A stretch of DNA of 27,588 nt from SHLQ01 sp047638715 (GTDB lineage Bacteria; Actinomycetota; Acidimicrobiia; Acidimicrobiales; SHLQ01), in NCBI GenBank assembly GCA_047638715.1, contig JBLIMK010000053.1:1-27588 (forward strand), read 5' to 3'. The position numbers were made by a program, and so were the translations under genes. Of the stretch, positions 15,365 to 25,186 are shown piece by piece; the stretch's first letter is position 1, and every line of letters starts with the position of its first letter. The notes under the pieces were generated by a model. The model was not told the origin of the DNA and ran no database searches. It saw nothing but the letters and a program-made list of their open reading frames with translations.

Positions 15365-15430
15365 CGTGGCGGTATACCCCGCAGCCAGCGAAAACTACAT
15401 TCAAAAGGCCAACCGACCGATGTCTCCCCG

Positions 15431-15993
15431 GTGTCCGCGACATTCGATCCGTGCTTCGACACGGTCTTGGCCGCGGCCAAGACCGGAGATGGACGCGCAT
15501 TCGAGCAGCTCTACCGAGCCTTGAACCGACGGGTCGCCGCCTTCGCGAAAGCCCGAAACGCTGCTGATCCGACGGGAGTCGTGAACGACGTCTTCCTGAA
15601 AGTCTTCTCGGATCTACCGAACTTCAGTGGAGGGGAGCCGCAGTTCTCGGCCTGGGTCTTCCGTATCGCACGACATCAATTGATCGATGAGGCCAGGAAG
15701 GCCAACCGGCGCCCTCAAGAGATCAGCAGCGAGGGCCTATCAATACATGAACTTGCGAATCGCGACAACGTCGAATCCGAGGCGCTGAGTCAACTTGGCG
15801 CTGAAGGCATCCTGCGCCATTTCGATTCGCTGACAGGAGAGCAGCGAGACGCCGTGCTTCTTCGGGTCGTGTCCGATCTCACGGTCGAGGCAGTCGCGGA
15901 GATCCTGGGCAAGAGAGCTGGCGCTGTGAAGGCGCTGCAGCGCCGCGCGTTTCGGGCACTCGCAAAAGAAATCTCTGGATCGGCCGTACCCCT

Positions 15994-15997
<4 letters not shown>
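15431..15997 (+). CDS. ECF-type RNA polymerase sigma factor
   Basis: This 188-residue sigma-70 family protein has the two domains of the extracytoplasmic function group. Region 2 is at about 12-95 (DVFLKVFSDLPNF, FSAWVFRIARHQLIDEARK) and region 4 at about 128-180 (LTGEQRDAVLLRVVSDLTVEAVAEILGKRAGAVKALQRRAFRAL, the helix-turn-helix for the -35 box). It starts with GTG 15431; the upstream site is weak. Its end overlaps the start of the next gene by four bases (ATGA), the usual arrangement of an ECF sigma factor with its anti-sigma factor. The regulon is unknown; I saw no GGAAC-type box upstream of the gene itself. Confidence 0.93.
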
Positions 15998-16896
<899 letters not shown>

Positions 16897-16901
16897 GCCG
16901 C

Positions 16902-17144
16902 TCAGGATCGAGCGATATCTAGCGAATCGTTCCTCAAGAGATGTCGAACGGCAGGCGTCGTAGACCCACGGCGGCCGAGCACGGAGTGTCCCATTGTTCC
17001 AACCAGCGATTCATCGAAGCCGTATGCCCCGACCTGGGTCAGGTTGGGGCCGACGTGCGCTAGGAGTGCGGGCAGCCTCTCCAAATATCCCAAGAGCAAC
17101 TCAAGCGTCGATGGCGACAGCGTCACCTGGCGGATGATCGCCAT
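16902..17144 (-). CDS. Possible small protein of 80 residues, unknown
   Basis: A minus-strand frame from ATG 17144 to TGA 16902 has GC-ending codons and a plausible amphipathic start (MAIIRQVTLSPSTLELLLGY). There is no ribosome binding site, and I do not recognise the family. It lies between the Asp-rich protein gene (convergent, 5 bases away) and the class II aldolase gene, whose stop is 23 bases upstream. It could be the third gene of that operon, or chance. A hairpin CCCCGACCTG/CAGGTTGGGG (17027-17049) with a GGGTCAGG core lies inside it, which argues somewhat against a conserved protein. Confidence 0.3.
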   Translation of the reverse strand: MAIIRQVTLSPSTLELLLGYLERLPALLAHVGPNLTQVGAYGFDESLVGTMGHSVLGRRGSTTPAVRHLLRNDSLDIARS

Positions 17145-17167
17145 CGACGAACGTTGGTCGCGGGTCT

Positions 17168-17896
17168 TCAGTCTCGATACGAAGGGTCTTCGCTGTCGAG
17201 AATCGCCATCTGCGCCGTGAGGTGTGCATCGCCCATGTCGGCGTAACGTTTCCAACCCTTCGCAACCTTCGCAGCCATGTCGTCGTCAAGCACGGCGAGC
17301 GGTTGCCCGGTCGAATAGGCAAGGACCAGGTTCTTGCACGCCTTCTCGAGGTAGTACAGCGACTCGAACGCGTGCGCTACCGATGGCCCGGAGACCGTGA
17401 CGCCGTGCGATCCCATCATAAGCACCGGGTAATCGCGCATCACACCAGCCAATCGCTGACCCTCGGCCATGTCTTCGGCGATTCCATTGAACCCCAAGTC
17501 GTATGCCACCTCGCCGAAGTACCGGGCGGTGTTCTGATCGATCGGGAGGATCGTGGGGTCGGCCAGGCTCGATATCGCCGTCGTGTATGTCGGGTGCGCG
17601 TGTAACAAGACCCGCGCTGCCGGCACCGTTGAATGAATCGCGCCATGGATAGCCCACGCAGAGACATCGGGTGCCTCTGGGCCGTCCATGACCGAGTCGT
17701 CGTTCGCGTCGAGGAGCTGAAGATCGCTCGCCCGAATTTGAGAGAAGTGGCTCCACTTGGGATTCATCAGGAACTTCGTCCCATCAGCCGAGACTGCAGC
17801 GCTGAAGTGATTCGCGATCGACTCATGCCAATCGAATTTCGCAGCGATCCGAAAAACAGCGGCCAACTCGACCCGCATCGTTGCTTCATCGGTCAT
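17168..17896 (-). CDS. Class II aldolase/adducin family protein
   Basis: This 242-residue protein has the fold of zinc-dependent class II aldolases and epimerases (fuculose-phosphate aldolase type). Visible residues are SIANHFSAAV (about 26-35), the zinc pair in HAHPTY (about 99-104), YGEVAY-like FGEVAYDLG, and the third zinc His in GSHGVTVSG (about 163-171). Catalysis would be a retro-aldol, epimerisation or decarboxylation on a hydroxy compound; the substrate is unknown. I chose ATG 17896 because GGGGAGG lies six bases upstream; an in-frame ATG at 17911 is less likely. The start overlaps the end of the upstream dimethylformamidase-like gene by 11 bases, so the two are translationally coupled and probably act in one pathway. 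Confidence 0.9.
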   Translation of the reverse strand: MTDEATMRVELAAVFRIAAKFDWHESIANHFSAAVSADGTKFLMNPKWSHFSQIRASDLQLLDANDDSVMDGPEAPDVSAWAIHGAIHSTVPAARVLLHAHPTYTTAISSLADPTILPIDQNTARYFGEVAYDLGFNGIAEDMAEGQRLAGVMRDYPVLMMGSHGVTVSGPSVAHAFESLYYLEKACKNLVLAYSTGQPLAVLDDDMAAKVAKGWKRYADMGDAHLTAQMAILDSEDPSYRD

Positions 17897-19466
17897 TGGC
17901 GACCTCCCCAAGCTGCATACGGTTCAGGACATTTTTCGTAACTGTCTGCACAGCGGCGTCCCCTTCGAGAGCGAAAACCCAATCGGTGGAACCAATCGTA
18001 ATTACTTCACCGCCGCTGTCGCCATATGGCCGACACGTCAGCATCACGGCGTTTCCAAAACGTGCCTTGGAGCGTGCATCGGGGGCGTTTCCGAAGATGC
18101 GCTCGGCAATAAACTCGAGGTCACCCTGATCGCTCAGCGCCGCGATCGACTTGGGGTATTCGCCGACACCGAGGTTGCTCGACGGCACGCACGCAACGAT
18201 GTCGGTCTGCTCTGGCACACCTGCGTCGAGGGCGAACGTGTTGGGTACCGGTAGCTGCCACTCGTCGAGGGTGATCGGACATCCGAGTGTCTCGTAGCCG
18301 ACCGCACCGTCATCGCGACCTAAAACGTCTCCATACCGGAGCCCGGTTCCCTCGAACAACCAGTGATCTTCGCGGTACACAATGAATCCGCCCACACCCT
18401 GTGCGGTGGCCTGACCAAAGCGGTGGTACAACCCAAACGCCGAGCCTCCGCCGAGCAACGTCCACTCCGGCTGACCAATGCTCGGGTCGCCCCACATACC
18501 CGTCGGTTCACCTGGGTGGTCCTCGTCGAGCGCAGGATCATCGAGGTGCCCTCGGTACTTAAAACAGACCATCGAGGTGCCATAGGTTGCGGCCTCGATT
18601 CGGACACGCCAAAAAATTGTGTTCCCCGAAAAAGACGCGAGGTCGCCTCCGCTTTCGACATGTGTCTCAAGCGCGGCTCGTTGCGGCGCGGACCAATACT
18701 CATCGTGTCCGACCAGAAGTACGTTGTCGTACCCATCGAGAGCCGTTGGGTCGTCCTCGAGGTCTGACGAGACTGCGTAATCGAAGTCGAATCCTTGTGT
18801 CTCGGCCCATTCCACGAATCGCCGTCCGTGGGTGAACCAGCCGGTCGACCCAATCGCCGAGGGATACGCGTTCTCTGTTCGATACTGCTGGAAGATCAGT
18901 CCATCGGCATCAGGAACCTCGCGGAATCTGGTCGGCCGTGCCTTTCGATCATCGCGGTCGACAGACGGGCGATCGAGCATTCCTCGAGCGAAAGGGCGAG
19001 CGAACGAGACCTTCGAGCCACCGGTGTAGAGACTCTTCCCTCCCCACGTGTTGTACGCATTCCACGTATTTGTTGGGAGCACGTACAGCGTCGATGGGCG
19101 CACATCGCTCGAACGGGCACCGCGCACAACAAATCCAGCGTGAGCAACCGACCGTTCGGGTTCGACGCCGTGCGCCGTGAGCGTCACCAGGTAGAACCCA
19201 GATCGCCAGTCGTCGCGCACCTCGAACTCCACCGAAACGGGCCAGCCACAACCTTCCTCGTCAGCATCATCGGGCACGGGCGTGTAAAAGCCCACGACCG
19301 AGGACGCGGTGAACACCAGTTCGCGTTGACGACCGCAACGTTCGACGCGCACGTCGATGGTGTCGGCCGTCGTCGACGTGTGGACCTCAACGATCTCGCC
19401 CGGGAAATAACTCAGGCGGCCGCAATACCCTTCCACGGCATCGTAGAACGTCTGGTCATCTGCCAT
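17886..19466 (-). CDS. N,N-dimethylformamidase large (beta) subunit-like protein
   Basis: The 526-residue product resembles the large-subunit C-terminal domain of bacterial N,N-dimethylformamidase. The N-terminal third (about 15-120) looks like a beta-sandwich (GRLSYFPGEIVEVHTST, YLVTLTAHG). It is followed by VLPTNTWNAYNTWGGKSLY (about 127-145), a hallmark of this group, then an amidotransferase-like fold with LLVGHDEYWS (about 250-259) and SFSGNTIFWRV (about 280-290). The characterised enzyme is a mononuclear iron hydrolase with Tyr/Glu ligands that splits DMF to dimethylamine and formate. Many homologues without a small subunit have unknown substrates, and no small-subunit gene is seen here. 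It is the first gene of a two-gene unit with the class II aldolase. No signal peptide is evident. Confidence 0.8.
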   Translation of the reverse strand: MADDQTFYDAVEGYCGRLSYFPGEIVEVHTSTTADTIDVRVERCGRQRELVFTASSVVGFYTPVPDDADEEGCGWPVSVEFEVRDDWRSGFYLVTLTAHGVEPERSVAHAGFVVRGARSSDVRPSTLYVLPTNTWNAYNTWGGKSLYTGGSKVSFARPFARGMLDRPSVDRDDRKARPTRFREVPDADGLIFQQYRTENAYPSAIGSTGWFTHGRRFVEWAETQGFDFDYAVSSDLEDDPTALDGYDNVLLVGHDEYWSAPQRAALETHVESGGDLASFSGNTIFWRVRIEAATYGTSMVCFKYRGHLDDPALDEDHPGEPTGMWGDPSIGQPEWTLLGGGSAFGLYHRFGQATAQGVGGFIVYREDHWLFEGTGLRYGDVLGRDDGAVGYETLGCPITLDEWQLPVPNTFALDAGVPEQTDIVACVPSSNLGVGEYPKSIAALSDQGDLEFIAERIFGNAPDARSKARFGNAVMLTCRPYGDSGGEVITIGSTDWVFALEGDAAVQTVTKNVLNRMQLGEVANDR

Positions 19467-19552
19467 CCCGTGACCCTAGGACGCAAGGCTTCTCGTGTCG
19501 CCGTCAGATGATCGACCTCTAGTGTTCTCGCCCGGCGCACGCGGCAGTCCGC

Positions 19553-19558
19553 TAGAAT
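19553..19558 (+). promoter_or_regulatory. Candidate -10 box for the CBS protein gene
   Basis: TAGAAT fits TANNNT and lies 27 bases before the ATG, followed by a T-rich stretch unusual for this genome. No clear -35 box is present. It lies in the 119-base gap between two divergent genes. Confidence 0.35.
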
Positions 19559-19585
19559 TTTTTTAACACACACGGGGATTTGAGA

Positions 19586-20443
19586 ATGTCGAACATCGTC
19601 AGTCATTTCGAGAACACACTTCTGTCGGACATGCAGTTGTCTTCGCAGGCGGTCATCAACTCTGGCACCGCCGTGAGAGACTCGGTGTTGGCGATGGCCA
19701 ACGCGGACACGAGTTGCGCGTTCATCATGGATGAGGCAGGGATCGCGGGCATCTTTACCGAACACGATGTGACACATCGTGTCGTTCGATCTCCAGATGT
19801 ATGGGACATGCCCGTCGATGAGTTCATGACGCCATCACCGCACGTGATCGATCGATCGGCGTCTGCACTCGGCGCGCTTCAAGCAATGGGGCGAGGCGGC
19901 TTTCGCAATATGCCTGTCGTTCTCGACGAAGCCGGCCGTTATGCGAACGTCACCCACTTCGACCTGATACTTCTCGCTTCGCGGTATCTCCAAGACCAAC
20001 CCAATGAAGGCGACTCCTTCAGCGCCGAGCATGTACTTCGATATGTCGACTTTTACGGCATGCCGAGCAAGGTTCCCGTCGAGGTCACGTCCGATACGAG
20101 CCTCTTCGATGTCTGTCAACTCATGATCAACCGAGATCGAGGACTCATTTCGATCGTCGACGGTCGTGGCGTGGTAATTGGAGAATTCACCCAACACGAT
20201 GTATTTCGAAAGGTTGCGTGCCGCGTCGAAGACCTCAATGACGAGACCGTCGAGTCCTATATGACCGAGGCCTTCGCATCAGCGCTGCCCGCCTCCACGA
20301 TTGCCGATGGTCTGCACGAAATGGCCGCAAAACGTCACCGCTACCTCGTACTCACCAATGAGACAGGCCGATCCGTCGGAGTCGTGACGTTTCGTGACAT
20401 CGCCCAATTCTTCGAGGCTGCCTTCGCTATAGCGGCAAACTAA
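19586..20443 (+). CDS. Protein with four CBS motifs (two Bateman modules)
   Basis: This 285-residue cytosolic protein consists almost wholly of CBS motifs, which bind adenosyl nucleotides and act as energy or ligand sensors. The pattern is seen four times: around IAGIFTEHDVTHRVV (about 53-67), NMPVVLDEAGRYANVTHFDLI (about 110-131), LISIVDGRGVVIGEFTQHDVFRKVA (about 189-213), and YLVLTNETGRSVGVVTFRDIAQF (about 252-274). VDEFMTPSPHVI and VESYMTEAF are the typical leading segments. ATG 19586 is preferred to the TTG at 19580 because GGGGA is spaced about seven bases from it. No effector domain is present, so it probably regulates a partner protein; none is obvious nearby. Confidence 0.9.
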   Translation: MSNIVSHFENTLLSDMQLSSQAVINSGTAVRDSVLAMANADTSCAFIMDEAGIAGIFTEHDVTHRVVRSPDVWDMPVDEFMTPSPHVIDRSASALGALQAMGRGGFRNMPVVLDEAGRYANVTHFDLILLASRYLQDQPNEGDSFSAEHVLRYVDFYGMPSKVPVEVTSDTSLFDVCQLMINRDRGLISIVDGRGVVIGEFTQHDVFRKVACRVEDLNDETVESYMTEAFASALPASTIADGLHEMAAKRHRYLVLTNETGRSVGVVTFRDIAQFFEAAFAIAAN

Positions 20444-20498
20444 ATCTGCAGCAGCTAGATGTGCGCGAACTCGATGGCGTCGGAATCATCCCAAGAGG

Positions 20499-21668
20499 TC
20501 AAACCGCGGTCGGTTCGCCCTGTTCTACGCCTTCCATTTGAACACTGGCAGCCGGAATGAATCGTGCGAGGAAGATACCGAGCAGCGCGAACGGAAGGAG
20601 CCACACGAGAGCGACTCGAATATCGCCCGCAGCTTCGGCGACCACGCCCACGATCGGTTGAGCGGTAGCGCTCATCAGCCCCGACACCCCAAACATGATG
20701 CCGGTGGCCGCTCCGGTCTGGGCCGATGCAGCGAGTTCACTCGCCTGCGCGAGCCCAACCGGGAAGAGGCTGAAATGAAAGAACGCAATTCCTGCGACCG
20801 CAAAGATCGACACGGCCCCGTCGGTGAGCGAAAAGACGCCGATCAGCGCCGCGGTTACCGCTGCTGCCGTAGTGGCGATCGCTCTTCCTCCGAATCGGTC
20901 GTATGCCAGGCCTCCGAGCGGTTGGGAGATCGCGCCTCCCATCAAGATCACAGTGAGAAGAAGACCAGCGTTGGTCTCGGCCCAGCCCTCGTCGACGAGC
21001 ATCTTCACGAAGAAGTTGAGAAAACTCCGTCCCACCAACCCAATCATCGCGAAGGTGACAGCTGCGAGAAGCAGCGGACGGGTGAGAGCGCCGCGCATCG
21101 TTACGCCCGGGGACGGCTCTGTTTCTGGAAGCTTCGTTCGAAGGATGAGAGCAGTAATGACCATCGGAATCGCGATCAACGCCATCGCGACTCGCCAATC
21201 GAACAGCGCAACAGCCATGACAACCATCACGGGAGCAAGAAAGTGGCCCGCTGATCCGCCCCATCCGAAAATACCGAGCATTCGCCCTCTTCGGTCTGGG
21301 TAGGCCGAGATGATGAACGCTGTCGCCTGCGGATGATAGGTGGCGGCGCCGAGTCCAACCAGGGTGCTCACGAGGACGATGAACCAGAATGAGGGAGCCA
21401 CGGCCATGGCCAAGAATCCGCCCGCTGCAACCATGAATCCTCCAACGAGAACCCAACGTCGCTTTCCCTTGCGGTCAGCGAAACTCCCGAGTAACGGTTG
21501 CGACACGCCAGTCAGCAGAGTGAAGGCAAAGGCGAGTATTCCGAGCTCGGTGTAGTCGAGATCGAATTCATCGGCGACCGCTGGCAGGAACGCCGGGAGG
21601 ACCGTCGCGTAGAGGTCGTTGACAAGATGTGCGCTGACGAGCGCATACAAGATCGTCTTACGGTTCAT
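20499..21668 (-). CDS. MFS transporter, Fsr-like exporter
   Basis: The 389-residue protein of the major facilitator superfamily has about 12 hydrophobic segments. Near the start, AHLVNDLYATVLPAFLP and SFADRKGKRRW (the loop 2-3 signature) and GAATYHPQATAFI point to the Fsr (fosmidomycin-resistance-like) branch of drug exporters. ATG 21668 overlaps the stop of the MalY-type gene in ATGA, so translation is coupled. The frame open further upstream is antisense-like sequence inside that gene. An amino acid, thiol or drug could be the cargo; given the coupling to a C-S lyase, export of a sulfur compound or amino acid is a reasonable guess but not shown by the sequence. Confidence 0.9.
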   Translation of the reverse strand: MNRKTILYALVSAHLVNDLYATVLPAFLPAVADEFDLDYTELGILAFAFTLLTGVSQPLLGSFADRKGKRRWVLVGGFMVAAGGFLAMAVAPSFWFIVLVSTLVGLGAATYHPQATAFIISAYPDRRGRMLGIFGWGGSAGHFLAPVMVVMAVALFDWRVAMALIAIPMVITALILRTKLPETEPSPGVTMRGALTRPLLLAAVTFAMIGLVGRSFLNFFVKMLVDEGWAETNAGLLLTVILMGGAISQPLGGLAYDRFGGRAIATTAAAVTAALIGVFSLTDGAVSIFAVAGIAFFHFSLFPVGLAQASELAASAQTGAATGIMFGVSGLMSATAQPIVGVVAEAAGDIRVALVWLLPFALLGIFLARFIPAASVQMEGVEQGEPTAV

Positions 21669-22867
21669 GCAGCGACGTGCGTTACGGCCAAAACAATTCT
21701 GGACAGGGCGTTGTCGAGAACTGCTCGAGGACAGGCCACATTCAGGCGAACATGTCCCGCCCCATCGGAGATGAACATGTTGGCGCCTTCGAGAATGACA
21801 CCCGCTCGTTCGGCAAAGAAACGCATCAGGTCGACATCTTCGGCGAAATGGCGTGACAAATCGATCCACGCCAGATATGTGGCGTCGGGGATCCGAAACA
21901 CGGCTTCGGGGAGTTCTGCCGACAGACGGTTGTGGAGATAGGCGAGGTTCGCATCCAGATACGTTTGTAGCGCTTCGAGCCAGCCATGACCGCCTCGAAG
22001 CACTCCGGTAACAGCGGCGATGCTTATTGGATTGACCAGCGGCGATTTTCGCTCGATCCAGGTCGCCCGCAGCTCGTCATTGGGGATGACGAGGCTCGCT
22101 AGCCCCAGTCCCGCGAGGTTGAAGGTTTTGCTCGCAGACATACAGGTGATGATCTGGTCGGAGTCCGGAAACAGCTTCGCCAACGGCGTGTGCCCTGCGC
22201 CGTTGCGCAGGAGATCGCAGTGGATCTCGTCGGAGACAACCATGACATCGTTCGCGAGGCAGAGCTCGGTCATCTGGCGGAGTTCGGCGTCTGTCCAGAC
22301 TCGGCCCGTCGGGTTGTGTGGATGGCACAAGAAGAAGATCCGCAGTGCAGGGTCGGCGACCTTCGATTCGAAAAGTTCGAAATCGATCGTGTAGGAACCA
22401 TCCTCAGCCTCGATGAGGCCACACGTAACGAGCTCGCGACCGTGATGTTCTGGGGCTCGTTTGAAATGTCCGTACGCCGGCGTCAACGTGAGGACCTTCT
22501 CGTCGGGCCCAACGGTCAAGTCGACCAAGTCAAACAGCGCCGGGACGACGCCCGGAGACGTGAGAAAGTGCTCCTGTTCAGGAGCCCAGCCATAGAAGTG
22601 TTCGCACCAATCTCTGAACGCGTTAAACAGACCATCGTCAAATACTGCGGTGTACCCAAAGATCGGGTGCTCGAGGCGCTCCTTCATAGCGTCGATCGCT
22701 GCAGGCGCCGAGGCGAACGCCATGTCTGCGACCCAGAGGCAAACAACCTCGTCATCGCCGCACGGGAACTCGAGCGGTTCGTTCTCGAAGAGATAACCGC
22801 GAAACCCTTCCATCGCCGCAGCGTTCGTATTCTTGCGATCGATGAGTCGGTCGAAGTCGTAGGTCAT
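21665..22867 (-). CDS. MalY/PatB family PLP-dependent C-S lyase (aminotransferase class I/II fold)
   Basis: This 400-residue PLP enzyme splits C-S bonds of cystathionine or cysteine conjugates to a thiol, pyruvate and ammonia in characterised members. The MalY/PatB hallmarks are FDRLIDRKNTNAAAM at the start, LWVADMAFASAPA (about 44-56), FGYTAV, FLCHPHNPTGRVW (about 179-191), VVSDEIHCDLL (about 210-220) with the PLP-contacting Asp213, and the lysine in SASKTFNLAGL (Lys247). The start ATG 22867 has no good ribosome binding site. A TATCGT box at 22877-22882 is only nine bases away, so the mRNA may be leaderless, which is frequent in actinobacteria. It overlaps the MFS gene by four bases. Confidence 0.92.
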   Translation of the reverse strand: MTYDFDRLIDRKNTNAAAMEGFRGYLFENEPLEFPCGDDEVVCLWVADMAFASAPAAIDAMKERLEHPIFGYTAVFDDGLFNAFRDWCEHFYGWAPEQEHFLTSPGVVPALFDLVDLTVGPDEKVLTLTPAYGHFKRAPEHHGRELVTCGLIEAEDGSYTIDFELFESKVADPALRIFFLCHPHNPTGRVWTDAELRQMTELCLANDVMVVSDEIHCDLLRNGAGHTPLAKLFPDSDQIITCMSASKTFNLAGLGLASLVIPNDELRATWIERKSPLVNPISIAAVTGVLRGGHGWLEALQTYLDANLAYLHNRLSAELPEAVFRIPDATYLAWIDLSRHFAEDVDLMRFFAERAGVILEGANMFISDGAGHVRLNVACPRAVLDNALSRIVLAVTHVAA

Positions 22868-22981
22868 CAGTGAAATACGATACTTCGTTCAGCGCCCGAC
22901 ACTTCATGCGCGGAGATACCGAGCGCTCCAGATATCTCAGGCCACAAAATCGAGAAGTTCGGCCAAGAATGGGAGACTGGG

Positions 22982-24211
22982 TTGGTGCTCGAGTCTCTAC
23001 GGTCCGTCGTCAGCCTGAAACCACTCGAACGCGATCGAACGACGCGTCGTCTCTCGGCGGCCGCGAACGTCGAAGATCTGCGCCAGATAGCCAAGAAACG
23101 TCTTCCTGCAGGGGTCTTCGACTACATCGACGGCGGAGCCGAAGATGAGCTGGCGATGAAGCGAAATGCGAGCAGATTCTCCGATCGGACCCTCGTGCCA
23201 CGGGTGCTGCGCGACGTCTCGTCGATCGATCCGTCGACGATGATTCTTGGCAAGCGAGCACCCATGCCGGTCATCATTGCGCCGACGGGCTTCCCGCGTA
23301 TTGCCCATCCCGACGGGGAGCTCGCTACGGCCCGGGCTGCAGCCCGGGCCGGAATTCCTTTCTCGCTGTCCACGATGGGGACCCGTTCAATCGAAGAGGT
23401 CGCTGCTGTATCCGACGGGCGCAAGTGGTTTCAGGTCTACGTCTGGCGCGATCGCGAACTCACGAAGGACATGCTCGCTCGGTGTAAAGAGAGCGGGTTT
23501 GAAGCGCTCTACATCACCGTCGACACAGCGGTCCTCGGTCGAAGAGAACGTGACGTTCGTCGGGGAATGTCGCTGCCGCCCAAACTTGGGCTCGACACGT
23601 TCATCGAGGGCGCTCGTCGACCTCGATGGGTCATGGAGTTCTTGCGGAATGATCCGATCGTGTTCTCGAACGTTGCCGTGAGTACACAGCGCCTCGCCAA
23701 GGGTACCGAAGATGGTTCATCGGCCGTATCGCTCGCCACGTACATCAACTCACAATTCGATCCACAACTCTCGTGGGAAGATGTCGCCTGGATTCGTTCG
23801 CAGTGGGACGGGCCCGTGATTCTCAAAGGCATCCAATCGGTGGCGGACGCAAAGATCGCCGCGGCCGAAGGGATCGACGCGATTGCACTGTCGAATCACG
23901 GAGGTCGCCAACTTGACTCCTCCCCCGCCATCATCGACCTCGTCGCGCCAGTCGCTGACGCCGTTGGTGGCCAGATCGAGATCTACTGCGATGGGGGCGT
24001 GCGCAGGGGAAGCGATGTGTTGAAGGCCATCGCCCTCGGCGCTGACGCGTGCATGATCGGGCGACCACATCTCTACGCACTCGCTGCCGGGGGCGAAGCC
24101 GGTGTCGACCACGTGCTCGAGTTCTTCCAACAGGGTCTCGAGCAAACCATGGCGCTCTGCGGTGTCGCCTCGATCGCCGATGCCGATCGGGCGATCATCG
24201 AAGGCTGCTGA
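22982..24211 (+). CDS. FMN-dependent alpha-hydroxy-acid dehydrogenase (L-lactate dehydrogenase/glycolate oxidase family)
   Basis: A 409-residue TIM-barrel flavoprotein that oxidises an L-2-hydroxy acid. Visible are PAGVFDYIDGGAEDE (about 42-56) at the entry, PVIIAPTGFPRIAHPDGE (about 96-113) around FMN, FQVYVWRD, YITVDTAVLGRRERD (about 177-191), the flavin-contacting Lys282 in ILKGI, the catalytic base His306 and Arg309 in SNHGGRQLD, and DGGVRRGSDVLKA with GRPHLYAL for the FMN phosphate. The start is TTG 22982 with GGGAGA five bases upstream; GTG 22985 is an alternative. It diverges from the MalY gene across 114 bases. The substrate (lactate, glycolate, mandelate) cannot be fixed by eye. Its stop lies only three bases from that of the convergent next gene. 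Confidence 0.94.
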   Translation: MVLESLRSVVSLKPLERDRTTRRLSAAANVEDLRQIAKKRLPAGVFDYIDGGAEDELAMKRNASRFSDRTLVPRVLRDVSSIDPSTMILGKRAPMPVIIAPTGFPRIAHPDGELATARAAARAGIPFSLSTMGTRSIEEVAAVSDGRKWFQVYVWRDRELTKDMLARCKESGFEALYITVDTAVLGRRERDVRRGMSLPPKLGLDTFIEGARRPRWVMEFLRNDPIVFSNVAVSTQRLAKGTEDGSSAVSLATYINSQFDPQLSWEDVAWIRSQWDGPVILKGIQSVADAKIAAAEGIDAIALSNHGGRQLDSSPAIIDLVAPVADAVGGQIEIYCDGGVRRGSDVLKAIALGADACMIGRPHLYALAAGGEAGVDHVLEFFQQGLEQTMALCGVASIADADRAIIEGC

Positions 24212-24214
24212 ACC

Positions 24215-25144
24215 TCAGCGCCGGCGGAATTCGGTGAGGACGTCGCCCAACCACTCGATGCTCGAGCGGGTGATCGGGTCGACGCAGAGTTGTATGTGGG
24301 CCGCTCCTGCGTACTCGAACTCGCGCAGCTGATCAGCGAGTTCGTCTGGGCTGCCTATGAGCGGCTCGATCTCGAGGTCACCCACGTAATTGCCCATCTG
24401 GCGACCTCCACCACCCTCGAGTTGGACGAAGACGGCAGCGGTGGCATCGACATCGGCGACCGATCGACCGGCCGCTTCGATCAGACCGTCCACTCGCGAC
24501 TTCTCCTTAACGAAGCCGGCGATGCTATTTCCGTATTGGCTCCACCACATGTTCCACGCATCGACGTGCGGAAGTGTGATGTCGAGCATGCGAGCGCCGA
24601 TCGAACCGATCATCAGCGGCGGCCCACCCTCGCGGGGCGAACGTGGGTGCAAGACACACCGGTCGGCATCGTAGAACTCGCCGTGGAAATCGATCTCCCC
24701 TTCTCGAAGCAATGTCCGGAGAATGGTGAAGGCCTCGGAGAACCTGCTCACCCTGCGGTCGTAGGCGAATCCGTACGCGTCATACTCGCGACGATTCCAG
24801 CCTGCCCCGAGTCCGACGATGAGGCGACCTTGAGAAATCGCATCCACGGTCGCTGCTTGTTTCGCAAGCATCGTGGGTGCGTGAAAGCTGGTCGATGCAA
24901 CCAATGGACCGAGCTCGACAGTTGTTGTGCTTGCCGCTATTGCTGCGAGTGTTGTCCACGCCTCCCATGGCCCTCGAGCGCCGACGGCGAGGTCATAGAT
25001 CAGATGGTCGCCGTACCAGACCGAGTCGAACCCGACCGTCTCGGCTGCCTGGGCCAGCTCGATCAGCTCGGGGAAAGGAACCTCCCACTCGACCTCGGGA
25101 AGTTGAACACCAATCTTCATGCGACGCTTTGCGGGTTCGCTCAT
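24215..25144 (-). CDS. LLM class flavin-dependent oxidoreductase (possibly F420-dependent)
   Basis: This 309-residue TIM-barrel protein belongs to the luciferase-like monooxygenase superfamily. It shows KIGVQLPEVEWEVPFPELIELAQAAETVGFDSVWYGDHL (about 10-48), ELGPLVASTSFHAPTMLAKQAATVDAIS, and the signature GRLIVGLGAGWNRREYDAYGF (about 106-126). Endings such as PLIGSPDELADQLREFEYAGAAHIQL fit the actinobacterial F420-type subgroup. Cofactor and substrate are inferred only by family. ATG 25144 or the ATG at 25120 could start it. It follows the SRPBCC-DinB gene by 42 bases on the same strand. Confidence 0.92.
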   Translation of the reverse strand: MSEPAKRRMKIGVQLPEVEWEVPFPELIELAQAAETVGFDSVWYGDHLIYDLAVGARGPWEAWTTLAAIAASTTTVELGPLVASTSFHAPTMLAKQAATVDAISQGRLIVGLGAGWNRREYDAYGFAYDRRVSRFSEAFTILRTLLREGEIDFHGEFYDADRCVLHPRSPREGGPPLMIGSIGARMLDITLPHVDAWNMWWSQYGNSIAGFVKEKSRVDGLIEAAGRSVADVDATAAVFVQLEGGGGRQMGNYVGDLEIEPLIGSPDELADQLREFEYAGAAHIQLCVDPITRSSIEWLGDVLTEFRRR

Positions 25145-25186
25145 CGGGTGGAGCGTACTGGGTGTCGAAGTCCTGACGAGAACCGC

